From Halobacillus karajensis (lineage in GTDB: Bacteria > Bacillota > Bacilli > Bacillales > Halobacillaceae), in NCBI RefSeq assembly GCF_900108515.1, contig NZ_FNWW01000005.1, positions 186,001-250,000 on the forward strand: a stretch of 64,000 bases of DNA, given 5' to 3'. Below, piece after piece: positions 8,166 to 17,046 of this stretch (the stretch's first letter is position 1; every line of letters begins with the position of its first letter). The notes beneath the pieces were generated by a model. The model ran no database searches. It was not told the origin of the DNA and saw nothing but the letters and a program-made list of their open reading frames with translations. Position numbers and translations under genes: made by a program.

Positions 8166-8179
8166 TGTAATCGCTTTCA
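8166..8179 (-). promoter_or_regulatory. CcpA cre site before atoE
   Basis: TGTAATCGCTTTCA fits the cre consensus TGWAANCGNTNWCA at every position on both strands. It ends 19 bases before the atoE start, a position suited to repression by roadblock or promoter occlusion. Confidence 0.8.
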
Positions 8180-8643
8180 ACAATTATAAGTTTCCTTCAA
8201 ATCGAATGAAAATTCAAGAGAAAATGAGGAGGTACCTGAGGGAATATTCTTATCAAGTGTTAGAAATAATTATATACTTTCATGCACCCTGAAAGGTGGG
8301 TAAGGAGAATCAATATATTTGTGAACAATTAGAAGCTCTTAAAATCATTTCTAGTTAATTTTGAGTAATAAAATAGGGATCTAATATAAGAAGGAGAGGT
8401 TGTAGAATGATGCCATGACCTCTCTATTTGTCTAAGAATTTGAAAAAACAAGGGGATACGCCGCCTTTATTAAATATACATCTCATTCTTTTTCATCACG
8501 TATCCTCTTTAGGTGAAAGTATCTTAGTTCGGTTTCACCATTTCTTTCCGCTACTGTCCCCACCTCCCAATTATGAAAGGGGAGAATCATTCAAATCACA
8601 CAATTGGGCATACACACATAAATTAGCGGTAGAGGTGGTGAGC
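8180..8643. other. Intergenic region before ABC operon
   Basis: About 460 bases between the divergent atoE and ABC importer genes. I see a weak hairpin GAGAGGT...ACCTCTC at about 8393-8423 and a possible leader ATG-ATG-CCA-TGA behind AAGGAGAGG, but no riboswitch whose core I can recognise and no convincing gene. Confidence 0.5.
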
Positions 8644-9465
8644 ATGAAAGATCGTAAAAGGGAGTCTGTGACGGACCCTTTACAAATGGAAAAACTGGAA
8701 TGGAAAAAGAGACAAATGCAACATCGCTTTAAACAAATATTGACGATATCATCGCCGATTTTCATTGTATTGTTATGGGAGTTTTTATCACGAACAGGAT
8801 TGATTGACGCCCGTTTCTTCCCACCTCCTACTGAAATTGTAGGTACATTTTGGGCAATGGGAATGAGTGGGGAGTTGTTTCATCATGTCGGTATTTCGCT
8901 TTATCGTATTTTTGCTGGATTTTTACTCGGAGTAATCCCAGCCATTATTATCGGGCTTGCCATGGGATTGTACGGTCCTGTACGGCATTTTCTTTCCCCG
9001 CTAATTATGGCATTAATGCCGATTCCGACTTTGGCGCTTTTGCCTATCATTATCATTTTGTTTGGTGTCGGTGAAGTTTCCAAAGTAGTGACAATTGCGG
9101 GCAGTGTATTCTTTCCTGTAGTCATCAACACAGTGGCAGGTGTTGTCAATATTGACCGCATTTACCTTGACGTTGCGAAGAACTATGGGGCGGATTCGAA
9201 GCAATTCTTTTTCAAAATTGCCTTACCTGGATCCATGCCTGTCATGTTGGAAGGGATTCAGATGGGGCAAGCGATAGCACTGTTGACGATTGTTGCTGCC
9301 GAAATGATGGGGGCTAACTCGGGAATCGGTTATTTAATCTGGACTTCGTATAAAGCCTTTTTATTGAAGGAAATGTTTGTAGGGCTTGTGCTCATTTCGT
9401 TCTTTGGTTATTTATTTTCGCTCATACTCAGAGGGCTTCAAGCTAAACTGCTGCCATGGCGATAA
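8644..9465 (+). CDS. ABC transporter permease, SsuC/TauC type
   Basis: Permease of 273 residues starting at the ATG behind GAGGTGGTG; the open frame extends about 70 codons further upstream without a ribosome site or homologous-looking residues. After a charged N-terminal tail it has six membrane segments and the BPD_transp_1 cytoplasmic loop (KNYGADSKQFFFKIALPGSMPVMLEGIQMGQA). The FPPPTEIVGTFWAM opening is typical of the nitrate/sulfonate/taurine family. It pairs with the ATPase 20 bases downstream and the binding lipoprotein after that. Substrate (sulfonate, pyrimidine precursor or other) cannot be told from sequence. Confidence 0.88.
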   Translation: MKDRKRESVTDPLQMEKLEWKKRQMQHRFKQILTISSPIFIVLLWEFLSRTGLIDARFFPPPTEIVGTFWAMGMSGELFHHVGISLYRIFAGFLLGVIPAIIIGLAMGLYGPVRHFLSPLIMALMPIPTLALLPIIIILFGVGEVSKVVTIAGSVFFPVVINTVAGVVNIDRIYLDVAKNYGADSKQFFFKIALPGSMPVMLEGIQMGQAIALLTIVAAEMMGANSGIGYLIWTSYKAFLLKEMFVGLVLISFFGYLFSLILRGLQAKLLPWR

Positions 9466-9485
9466 TTAATGAAAGGAGTGCAGGG

Positions 9486-10259
9486 ATGGAAGTTAAAATT
9501 TCAATAAACGATTTGACGAAGGTATTTTATAAAAAGGATAGTCGCGTAACCGCACTTCAAGGGATATCACTGGATATTGCGGATGGGGAATTTGTCTGTC
9601 TTGTCGGTCCCAGTGGTTGTGGGAAAACGACCTTGCTCCGTATTTTGGCTGATTTAGAAAAACCGAGCAGTGGATCTTTTCATATTGGCATAAGCAAACG
9701 AGAGCGCCCGCTGCAGTCAATGGTGTTCCAGGAACGAGGTGTCATCCCCTGGCTCACTGTCGAAGGCAATGTAAGCTTCGGATTAAAGATGAGGCATTTA
9801 CCTGAGGACGTGATCAAGGAGAGGACGTCGTATTATTTAAATAAAGTAGGTCTTGAAAAATTTGCGAAACTCTACCCGAAAGAATTGTCAGGCGGGATGA
9901 AACAACGGGTAAGCATTGCACGTGCCTTTGCCAACGACCCGGAAATCCTGTTGATGGATGAACCGTTTGCAGCGCTTGATGAACAGAATAAATTTATCTT
10001 ACAGGAAGAACTTCTGAATATTTGGTCCGAGACGAAGAAGACAGTCTTGTTTATTACGCATAGCATAGATGAAGCCCTTCTACTTAGCGACCGGATTCTA
10101 TTAATGAGTTCACAGCCTGGAACAATTATTGATGAGAAACGCATTGATCTGCCTAGACCGAGAAATATGGAACAAGTACGTGCTGATCCAGTAATGGCAG
10201 AACATTTCGTGGAAATTTGGAATCACCTTCAGGAAGAGGTCCAACGTTCGCGCAAATAG
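9486..10259 (+). CDS. ABC transporter ATP-binding protein, SsuB/TauB type
   Basis: ATPase of 257 residues. The start chosen is the ATG at 9486 behind AAAGGAG; ten extra codons are open upstream. It has Walker A GPSGCGKTT (about 44-52), Q-loop VFQERG, signature LSGGMKQR, Walker B ILLMDEPFAALDE and switch histidine FITHSIDEA. LMSSQPGTI near the C-terminus is typical of the NitT/TauT subfamily. It energises the permease encoded just upstream. Confidence 0.92.
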   Translation: MEVKISINDLTKVFYKKDSRVTALQGISLDIADGEFVCLVGPSGCGKTTLLRILADLEKPSSGSFHIGISKRERPLQSMVFQERGVIPWLTVEGNVSFGLKMRHLPEDVIKERTSYYLNKVGLEKFAKLYPKELSGGMKQRVSIARAFANDPEILLMDEPFAALDEQNKFILQEELLNIWSETKKTVLFITHSIDEALLLSDRILLMSSQPGTIIDEKRIDLPRPRNMEQVRADPVMAEHFVEIWNHLQEEVQRSRK

Positions 10260-10283
10260 CATCAGGAAAGGGGATAGACTCCC

Positions 10284-11357
10284 ATGAAAAGAGTGTTCCA
10301 ATGTCTATCATTTTTGTTAGTGGTTTTTGTTTTATTTGGCTGCGCGTCAAAGGATAATGAAGATAAAACCGTCGGCGATGATTATCCTTCCGGAGACCTG
10401 GCCCCGTTAGATAAAAAGACAACAGTAGTCGTTGCTGAAGACGGGGCTGCATCGGGAGCCGGCTTTTACATTGCCAAAGAAAAAGGTTACTTTGAGGATT
10501 ACAATATTGATATTAAGTTTACAACTTTCGCGAATAGTGATGATATGCTTCCTGCACTTGCAGCCGGGGAGGTAGACATTGCTGGAGGGGTGTCTACTGC
10601 CTCATTCTTCAATGCGATTGCCCAGGGCATTGACGTGAAAATCATTGCGGACAAAGGCCACTACTTTGATGGTAACTCTTATTTTAGTTTTGTTATTCGG
10701 GAAGATCTGCAGGATGAAGTTAAAGAGTACAGTGATTTGAAAGGAAAAAGGATCGCCGTATCTTCAAGGAATGCGGTGGATGATTATATTTTTCAACGGA
10801 TGATTGAACATGCTGGACTCACTGAAGACGATGTAGAGTTTGTCTTAATGTCCGATTTCGGAAACATGCTGGCAGCTATGGGGAACAAATCCATTGACGC
10901 TGCCCTGCAAATTGAACCTTTAATTACGCAAGGAGAATCGCAGAACCTGCACGTCCGGTTTGGGGATGCCACAGACTTCGCCCCTGAGGCGCAAATTGCT
11001 ATGGTTCTTGGCAGTCCGGATTTTATTGAAAAAGAAACCGATGTATCCTTACGCTTTATGGCTGCTTATTTAAAAGGGGTCCGTGATTATAATGATGCAT
11101 TCTTATATGATGAAGGGCTTGATGAAGTCATAGATATTATGACGAAACATACAGCTCTTAAAGATCCGGAAATTTGGAAGAAAGTCGGCGTCACCGGACT
11201 TGATCCTAATGGGGAAATGTTTGTAGATGACATCAAAAAACAATTCGATATGTACGATGCGAATGGCGCCATCAGCGGGGATATTGATTTTGATAAGGCT
11301 GTTGATACCTCTCTGAGTGAGGAAGTGATTGACTTGATAGGACGTTATGAAAGATAG
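10284..11357 (+). CDS. ABC transporter substrate-binding lipoprotein (NMT1/SsuA-like)
   Basis: Protein of 357 residues with a lipoprotein signal: hydrophobic residues 5-19 and lipobox LFGC, so it should be anchored outside the membrane. The mature domain has the NMT1/THI5-like layout: GAASGAGFYIAKEKGYFEDYNIDIKF, then LAAGEVDIAGGVSTASFFNAIAQG, the DLKGKRIAVSSRNAV hinge strand and a C-terminal helical lobe. It is third in a permease-ATPase-binding protein operon, 24 bases after the ATPase gene. Family members bind sulfonates, nitrate, thiamine precursors or riboflavin, so specificity stays open. The neighbouring S-box belongs to the next gene. Confidence 0.88.
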   Translation: MKRVFQCLSFLLVVFVLFGCASKDNEDKTVGDDYPSGDLAPLDKKTTVVVAEDGAASGAGFYIAKEKGYFEDYNIDIKFTTFANSDDMLPALAAGEVDIAGGVSTASFFNAIAQGIDVKIIADKGHYFDGNSYFSFVIREDLQDEVKEYSDLKGKRIAVSSRNAVDDYIFQRMIEHAGLTEDDVEFVLMSDFGNMLAAMGNKSIDAALQIEPLITQGESQNLHVRFGDATDFAPEAQIAMVLGSPDFIEKETDVSLRFMAAYLKGVRDYNDAFLYDEGLDEVIDIMTKHTALKDPEIWKKVGVTGLDPNGEMFVDDIKKQFDMYDANGAISGDIDFDKAVDTSLSEEVIDLIGRYER

Positions 11358-11423
11358 TTGTTGAAATAACACTTGTCAACGGGTGATTTTTATTGTAAAG
11401 TAACGATTAACTCAATTGAATAT

Positions 11424-11531
11424 TTCTTATCAAGAGAAGTGGAGGAACTGGTCCTGTGAAGCTTCAGCAACCACCAACGTCAGTTGGCCGGTGCTAATTC
11501 CAGCAAGTGGTAAACACTTGAAAGATAAGAA
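11424..11531 (+). promoter_or_regulatory. SAM-I riboswitch (S-box) before metT
   Basis: P1 is TTCTTATC (11424-11431) with GATAAGAA (11524-11531). Conserved core: CTTATCAAGAGAAGTGGAGG, ACTGGTCC, GCAACC, then GTGCTAATTCCAGCAAG and AAAGATAAG. It is followed by a terminator whose 5' arm CCTTCTTAT can pair with ATAAGAAGG of P1, as in transcriptional OFF switches responding to S-adenosylmethionine. Confidence 0.95.
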
Positions 11532-11551
11532 GGAATGAACGGATACGATTC

Positions 11552-11587
11552 AAGGGCCTTCTTATGATGAGAAGGCTCTTTTTTATT
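11552..11587 (+). terminator. S-box-controlled terminator
   Basis: AGGGCCTTCTTATGATGAGAAGGCTCT hairpin followed by six Us, 110 bases before the start of the MetT-like carrier. Confidence 0.9.
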
Positions 11588-11699
11588 TGCACACACCTCT
11601 TTATTTAATCAAGCAGGTTTACTGGGGTCGAGCCCCCCAACCTATTCTCTTTGGTAAAAAAATATTCAAATGAGTTTATCATACGAAGGAGGATGCATT

Positions 11700-13019
11700 A
11701 TGACAAAACCATTAAGCAATGCTTTTGCTCTCATTCCATTTGCTATCTTTATATTCCTATTTATCGGGTCAGGCATAGTAACGGGCGATTTCTATCAAAT
11801 GCCGGTGCTCGTAGCATTGTTCATTGCGATTCTCGCAGCTTTAGCCATGAATCGCAAAACAGATTTTCAAACGAAGGTATCTCAGTTGACTAAGGGAGGA
11901 GGGCATCCCAACATTATTTTAATGGTCATTATATTCCTGCTTGCTGGAGCTTTCGCAGCCGTTGCTTCAGGGATGGGGGCTGTAGAATCCACCGTTAACC
12001 TCGGTTTGAGTTACCTGCCTGGGGGATGGATGATCGTTGGTCTGTTTATTATAGGATGCTTTATTTCTATTTCGATGGGGACATCGACGGGCACAGTTGT
12101 CGCACTGGCTCCTATTGGTGTAGGAGTGGCTGAACAAACAGATGTCGGCCTCGCTTTAGTGATGGGGGCCATTGTCAGCGGAGCCATGTTCGGTGACAAC
12201 CTTTCTGTCATTTCTGATACGACTATTGCCGCTGTTCGTACACAAGGAACAGAGATGAAGGAAAAATTTAAAGCTAATTTCTTCATTGTCTTTCCGGTGG
12301 CTCTCCTGACTGCTGTTATTTTTGCGATTATTACCGCTGATACAACAGCAAGCTTACAAGAAATTTATCCGTATAATCTGATAGAAATCCTGCCTTATAT
12401 TGGAGTGCTTGGTTTTGCTATCGCAGGTATCAATGTCATTTACGTGCTGATCGGGGGAATTATCTTTGCAGGTGTTGTCGGTTTTAGCCTCGGCAAGTTT
12501 TCCGGTATGGAATTCATCACACTTGTGGGTGATGGATTTACAAATATGCAGACGTTGGCTATGATTGCTATTTTATTAGGTGGTTTAGTGGAGCTCATCA
12601 GGCAAAACGGAGGCATTGAGTTCTTATTACAATCCGTGACCAGAAAGGTGAACTCTAACCGTGGTGGTGAATTTGGAATAGCCGGCATTGTGACAGCTGT
12701 GAATTTCTCTACTGCTAATAATACGATTTCCATCATTACTGCCGGTCCTCTGGCGAAGCAACTATCCGATGAGTATGGGATCGAAGGACGTCGGTCTGCG
12801 AGTATTCTTGATATTTTCTCAAGCTCTGTACAAGGAATCATTCCCTATGGAGGTCAGATGCTTGCGGTAGCGGGGGTAGCAGGTATTTCGCCATTGGCCA
12901 TTGTCCCATTTTGTTTTTATCCAATGTTGACCATACTAGCGGGTATTTTAGCGATTGTGTTTAGATATCCAGGATTTACAGTTAATGATAAAAGGAAGTC
13001 ATGGAAGGAAGCTTCGTAA
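11700..13019 (+). CDS. metT: NhaC-superfamily carrier under S-box control (MetT-like methionine transporter)
   Basis: Carrier of 439 residues; the ATG at 11700 has AAGGAGG ten bases upstream. About twelve membrane segments and NhaC-type signatures are visible: ISISMGTSTGTVVALAPIG, GAMFGDNLSVISDTTIAAVRTQGT and STANNTISIITAGPLAK. The SAM-I riboswitch in its leader places it in the methionine regulon. Comparative genomics of Gram-positive bacteria named S-box-controlled NhaC-superfamily members MetT, a predicted methionine transporter. A close paralogue without an S-box lies at 29580-30887. Na+ coupling is inferred from the family. The annotation Na+/H+ antiporter is the alternative. Confidence 0.82.
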   Translation: MTKPLSNAFALIPFAIFIFLFIGSGIVTGDFYQMPVLVALFIAILAALAMNRKTDFQTKVSQLTKGGGHPNIILMVIIFLLAGAFAAVASGMGAVESTVNLGLSYLPGGWMIVGLFIIGCFISISMGTSTGTVVALAPIGVGVAEQTDVGLALVMGAIVSGAMFGDNLSVISDTTIAAVRTQGTEMKEKFKANFFIVFPVALLTAVIFAIITADTTASLQEIYPYNLIEILPYIGVLGFAIAGINVIYVLIGGIIFAGVVGFSLGKFSGMEFITLVGDGFTNMQTLAMIAILLGGLVELIRQNGGIEFLLQSVTRKVNSNRGGEFGIAGIVTAVNFSTANNTISIITAGPLAKQLSDEYGIEGRRSASILDIFSSSVQGIIPYGGQMLAVAGVAGISPLAIVPFCFYPMLTILAGILAIVFRYPGFTVNDKRKSWKEAS

Positions 13020-13022
13020 GGG

Positions 13023-13057
13023 AAAAAGGTCACCTGTTTATAGGTGACCTTTTTTCT
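13023..13057 (+). terminator. Terminator after metT
   Basis: AAAAGGTCACCTGTTTATAGGTGACCTTTTTT: nine-pair GC-containing stem and U-run directly after the stop. Confidence 0.92.
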
Positions 13058-13252
13058 TTCTGGGATTATAGAAAAACCGGATAAGAGTCTTGTACTTTTT
13101 TTACAGTGTTCCTTTTCCTGAGCGATATATTATTTCAAAATGAATCATTAGGATTAGTTCTAAAGTATTGGTAAAACATGGTCTGATTTTTGATTAGGGC
13201 CTTAAGTGGTATAGACGACTATATCTATTTTCGTTACGCTTTTATTACAAAA

Positions 13253-13266
13253 TGTAAACGCTTGCA
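13253..13266 (+). promoter_or_regulatory. Probable CcpA cre site before nagZ-namZ
   Basis: TGTAAACGCTTGCA agrees with TGWAANCGNTNWCA at 13 of 14 positions (G in place of W at position 12). It lies 126 bases before the nagZ start in an otherwise empty 370-base gap, so glucose repression of muropeptide recycling is likely. Confidence 0.7.
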
Positions 13267-13391
13267 ATAAAACAGTTAGAATACTTTCTGGTATACGACA
13301 AAAAAGTCAGGTAGAAGTGAGTTTGGAAAAGAGAACCTTCTGGGATAGAGGGGCATCTTTTACAAATAGATAAATTAAGGAGGAGTGTGGA

Positions 13392-15491
13392 ATGAAAAGG
13401 ATTGGTAAATGTCTGTTCATTATGGTGTTGGCCTTTTGCATGGTTCTGCCGGCGTCTATGTTAGGCGTGCAAGTGGATGCTGCTGAAAAGGAGGGAGTAA
13501 CGGACTTGGTCATCCTGGAAAATGTACCTCAATCTGATGTGACGGTCAAAGATCATCAGGTTGACCTTACGGCGTTGAACGTGTATCAAGATGGACATTT
13601 TACTAAGGTAAAAGAAGGTTTGGAATGGAGATCGAAGAACAAGAAGGTGGCCACAGTAGACGAGCACGGTAAGGTTACCTTCACTGGGAAGCCAGGACGA
13701 TCGTGGGTGACAGTTACGAATGGTATCTACGAAGATCGTATTGCAGTAGATTACAAACCAGCCCCCACCAGTAAAGGAAAACCAGAAGTCAAGCCGTTCA
13801 TTACTAAGGAACAAGGAGAACGTTATCACCTTGTACAACATGCTCTTGAAAACATGACGATGGAAGAAAAAGTTGGACAAATGCTCATGCCTGACTTCAG
13901 AACAAGGGACGGAGAGAACGTTACAGAAATGCTTCCTGAAATTGAGCAATTGGTGAAAGACTATCACCTTGGCGGTGTGATTTTGTTCCGTGAAAATGTC
14001 GTTACTACAGAACAAACAGCCAAATTGGCCGCTGATTATAAGGAAGCTTCTGAAAAATATGGATTGCTTCTCACGATTGACCAAGAAGGAGGGATCGTGA
14101 CGCGTCTTCAGTCGGGAACAGATATGCCAGGTAATATGGCTGTAGGGGCCGCACGATCTGAAGAAATGGCTGAAGATGTAGGGGGAGTCATTGGAGCAGA
14201 GCTGGAGTCTTTAGGAATTAATATGAACTTTGCTCCTGTGATGGACGTCAATAATAATCCTGATAATCCTGTCATTGGTGTTCGCTCTTTTGGAGAAAAT
14301 CCTGAGCTTGTAGGGAGAATGGGAGTGGCTTATACGAAAGGGTTGCAGAAACATGGGGTTGCCGCAACAGCTAAACACTTTCCAGGGCATGGAGATACAG
14401 CGGTTGATTCACATCTGGGCCTTCCGGAAGTGCCCTATGATAGGAAACGTTTAGAAGAAGTAGAATTATATCCATTTCAACAAGCGATGGATAGGGGAAT
14501 TGACGCCATCATGACAGCCCACGTGACTTTCCCTAAAATCGATGGGAAAACCGTGACGTCTAAGAAAGACGGCTCTGAGATAGCGCTCCCGGCCACATTA
14601 TCAGAGGAAGTACTTACAGGGCTCATGCGTGAACAGATGAATTATGATGGTGTCGTTATTACGGATGCTCTGAATATGAAAGCTATCGCTGATCATTTTG
14701 GACCGGTGGATGCGGTCATTCGTGCTATTAATGCTGGTGCAGATATTGCCCTCATGCCTGTCGGTCTGGAAGAAGTCGCAGAAGGAGTTTATGATGCTGT
14801 GGAATCAGGGGGAATTCCAATGGAGACGGTCGAAGAGTCAGTCGAACGTATTCTGACACTGAAAATGAAGAGAGGCATCATTAAAGAGGAAACGCCTCAA
14901 TCCATCGAAGATCAAATAGAAGAAGCCCAACAGGTTGTTGGATCTGAAGAACATAAAGCGGTGGAAAAAGAGGCGGCCGAACGTTCCATTACACTAGTGA
15001 AAAATGATGATGTACTTCCTCTAGATTCATCTGATGAAAACGTCGTGGTTATCGGCAATTCTTTTATTGGAGATCTTGCTGATACTGTTTCTGCTTACCA
15101 TTCAAATACAACGGTCATCCAGACCAACGCACCCGAATTAACGGAGACTGAGAAGCAGATCGTTTTGGAAGCGGATAAGGTGATCTTTGGGACTTACACG
15201 TATAATGTTTTCACACGGTCGGAGGATCATCCACAAATGCAGTTGATTCATGAGGTGATGGAAGAAACAGATGCGGAGGTCATTGGGGTTGGTATCAGGA
15301 ATCCATATGACATTATGGCTTACCCTGAAGTCGACGCCTACATTGCTCAATATGGTTTCAGGGAGGCGAGCTTTGCTGCAACGGCTGCTACAATTTTTGG
15401 AGAAAATAATCCTTCAGGTCAGTTACCTGTTACTATCCCGGGGAATAACGGTCAGGTGTTATTTGAATATGGGACAAGTTTAAATTATTAG
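13392..15491 (+). CDS. nagZ: Secreted beta-N-acetylglucosaminidase NagZ (GH3) with Ig-like N-terminal domain
   Basis: Secreted enzyme of 699 residues; signal peptide 1-31. Residues about 35-122 resemble a bacterial Ig-like (BIG2) fold (LEWRSKNKKVATVDEHGKVTF). The GH3 catalytic barrel spans about 140-490, with the NagZ acid/base loop KHFPGHGDT at 328-336 (Asp-His dyad) and the likely nucleophile Asp425 in VVITDALNMK. A C-terminal alpha/beta domain follows, as in B. subtilis NagZ (YbbD). It removes terminal GlcNAc from peptidoglycan fragments outside the cell. AAGGAGGAG precedes the ATG. namZ follows 79 bases later, the same pairing as in the B. subtilis MurNAc recycling cluster. Confidence 0.92.
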   Translation: MKRIGKCLFIMVLAFCMVLPASMLGVQVDAAEKEGVTDLVILENVPQSDVTVKDHQVDLTALNVYQDGHFTKVKEGLEWRSKNKKVATVDEHGKVTFTGKPGRSWVTVTNGIYEDRIAVDYKPAPTSKGKPEVKPFITKEQGERYHLVQHALENMTMEEKVGQMLMPDFRTRDGENVTEMLPEIEQLVKDYHLGGVILFRENVVTTEQTAKLAADYKEASEKYGLLLTIDQEGGIVTRLQSGTDMPGNMAVGAARSEEMAEDVGGVIGAELESLGINMNFAPVMDVNNNPDNPVIGVRSFGENPELVGRMGVAYTKGLQKHGVAATAKHFPGHGDTAVDSHLGLPEVPYDRKRLEEVELYPFQQAMDRGIDAIMTAHVTFPKIDGKTVTSKKDGSEIALPATLSEEVLTGLMREQMNYDGVVITDALNMKAIADHFGPVDAVIRAINAGADIALMPVGLEEVAEGVYDAVESGGIPMETVEESVERILTLKMKRGIIKEETPQSIEDQIEEAQQVVGSEEHKAVEKEAAERSITLVKNDDVLPLDSSDENVVVIGNSFIGDLADTVSAYHSNTTVIQTNAPELTETEKQIVLEADKVIFGTYTYNVFTRSEDHPQMQLIHEVMEETDAEVIGVGIRNPYDIMAYPEVDAYIAQYGFREASFAATAATIFGENNPSGQLPVTIPGNNGQVLFEYGTSLNY

Positions 15492-15570
15492 GGAGAGTCA
15501 GAAGGAAAGGGATATTTATAAATGTCCTTTCCTCCCATTATAAAAATTTATTTTAAGGGAGAGGTTCTTT

Positions 15571-16851
15571 TTGAAAAAATGGTTTATGGTGGCGATTGTA
15601 TTATTAATGACATGGTCGACCTTTTCTGTCGTGTTTGCCGATCATAAGAGTAACCCTGGTAAACAGAAGGGGCATCAGAAAGAAGGGGAGACCTTCAAGC
15701 TTGGCGTAGAAGTTCTATTAGATGAAGAGAAAGCCCTCATTGAAGGAAAAAAGGTCGGTTTAATTACGAATCCGACCGGAGTCGACCAGGATCTGAACAG
15801 TATCGTAGATACACTTCATAACGATGATGATGTAGATTTGACAGCTTTGTATGGACCAGAGCACGGGGTGAGAGGTAGTGCACAGGCTGGTGAGTATGTT
15901 GAGTTTTATACAGACGAGGAAACAGGACTCCCTGTTTATAGTCTATACGGACAGACGCGTAAACCGACATCAGAAATGTTAGAAGATATTGATGTATTGC
16001 TCTTTGATATTCAAGATGTAGGAACGCGATTCTATACGTACATTTATACAATGGCCTATGCCATGGAAGCAGCACAGGAAAATGACATTCCGTTCATCGT
16101 CCTTGATCGCCCGAATCCAATCGGCGGCGGGAAAGTTGAAGGTCCGGTTCTGGAGGAAGAGTATAAATCCTTCGTTGGAAACTATCCTATTCCGTTACGT
16201 CATGGGATGACGGTTGGGGAACTTGCGAAGTTTTTCAATACTGAGTTTGACATTGGTGCAGATCTAACCGTAGTTGAAATGCAAGGGTGGAAGCGTAACA
16301 TGCATTATGATGACACAGGCTTGGAATTTGTTGCACCATCCCCGAATATGCCTACTGTGGATACCGCCTTTGTTTATCCTGGTGCCGCATTGATTGAAGG
16401 GACGAATGTTTCCGAAGGGCGTGGAACCACTCGACCGTTTGAATTAATCGGGGCACCATTTATAAACAGTACAGACCTTGCGGCGGAAATGAATGGCTAT
16501 CATTTACCTGGTGTGAAATTCAGAGCTGCCTCGTTCACTCCGTCTTTCTCAAAACATGCAGGCGAATTAAGTCATGGTGTTCAGATCCACATCGTCGATC
16601 GCGAGGAATTTAATGCGGTAGAGACAGGTCTCTATCTAGTTAAGACGATTCATGACATGTATCCGGAGGACTTCCAGTTCCGTGCGGAAAATTCATCAGG
16701 CATCTCTTTCTTCGATCATTTGATTGGTAATGGATGGGTTCGTGAAGCTATCGAAAATGGGGATTCTGTGGAAGATATGAAAGAGCGCTGGCAAAACGAT
16801 CAAAAAGAATTCAACAAAGTAAGAAAACACTACCTCCTCTATAAAAAATAA
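15571..16851 (+). CDS. namZ: Exo-beta-N-acetylmuramidase NamZ (DUF1343, YbbC)
   Basis: Secreted protein of 426 residues. Start is TTG behind AAGGGAGAGG; the first 23 residues (MKKWFMVAIVLLMTWSTFSV...) form a signal peptide. The DUF1343/GH171 domain fills the rest, with GLITNPTGVDQ, LYGPEHGVRG, LFDIQDVGTRFYTYIYTM, VLDRPNPIGG and SEGRGTTRPFE. B. subtilis NamZ (YbbC) removes MurNAc from the non-reducing end of muropeptides, the step complementary to NagZ, encoded just upstream. The two enzymes together yield free GlcNAc and MurNAc. No MurNAc importer or etherase is in the window, so it must lie elsewhere or be absent. Confidence 0.92.
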   Translation: MKKWFMVAIVLLMTWSTFSVVFADHKSNPGKQKGHQKEGETFKLGVEVLLDEEKALIEGKKVGLITNPTGVDQDLNSIVDTLHNDDDVDLTALYGPEHGVRGSAQAGEYVEFYTDEETGLPVYSLYGQTRKPTSEMLEDIDVLLFDIQDVGTRFYTYIYTMAYAMEAAQENDIPFIVLDRPNPIGGGKVEGPVLEEEYKSFVGNYPIPLRHGMTVGELAKFFNTEFDIGADLTVVEMQGWKRNMHYDDTGLEFVAPSPNMPTVDTAFVYPGAALIEGTNVSEGRGTTRPFELIGAPFINSTDLAAEMNGYHLPGVKFRAASFTPSFSKHAGELSHGVQIHIVDREEFNAVETGLYLVKTIHDMYPEDFQFRAENSSGISFFDHLIGNGWVREAIENGDSVEDMKERWQNDQKEFNKVRKHYLLYKK

Positions 16852-16869
16852 AAGATATATGGAACCATT

Positions 16870-16920
16870 TAACACACCAGGTCATCCAGAATATGGATGA
16901 CCTGGTGTGTATTTTTTTTA
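16870..16920 (+). terminator. Terminator after namZ
   Basis: ACACACCAGGTCATCC-AGAATAT-GGATGACCTGGTGTGT followed by a U-run. The arm contains ACCAGGTCAT, a decamer that recurs in other intergenic regions of the window. Confidence 0.92.
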
Positions 16921-17046
16921 CAGGATGAGGAAGGGTGTGAGTCATCAGGCTTAACTGAGTGGGTTATATCTTACATTTTCATTGAGTCTGTGATAAAATT
17001 TGTAAATATTCACACATATTCGACAAAGGAAAGGCAGGAGAACCTT

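Noticed and set aside
8390-8430. Three-codon leader peptide ATG-ATG-CCA-TGA with hairpin before the ABC operon
   Set aside because: Good ribosome site but no attenuator logic or conserved codons can be seen.
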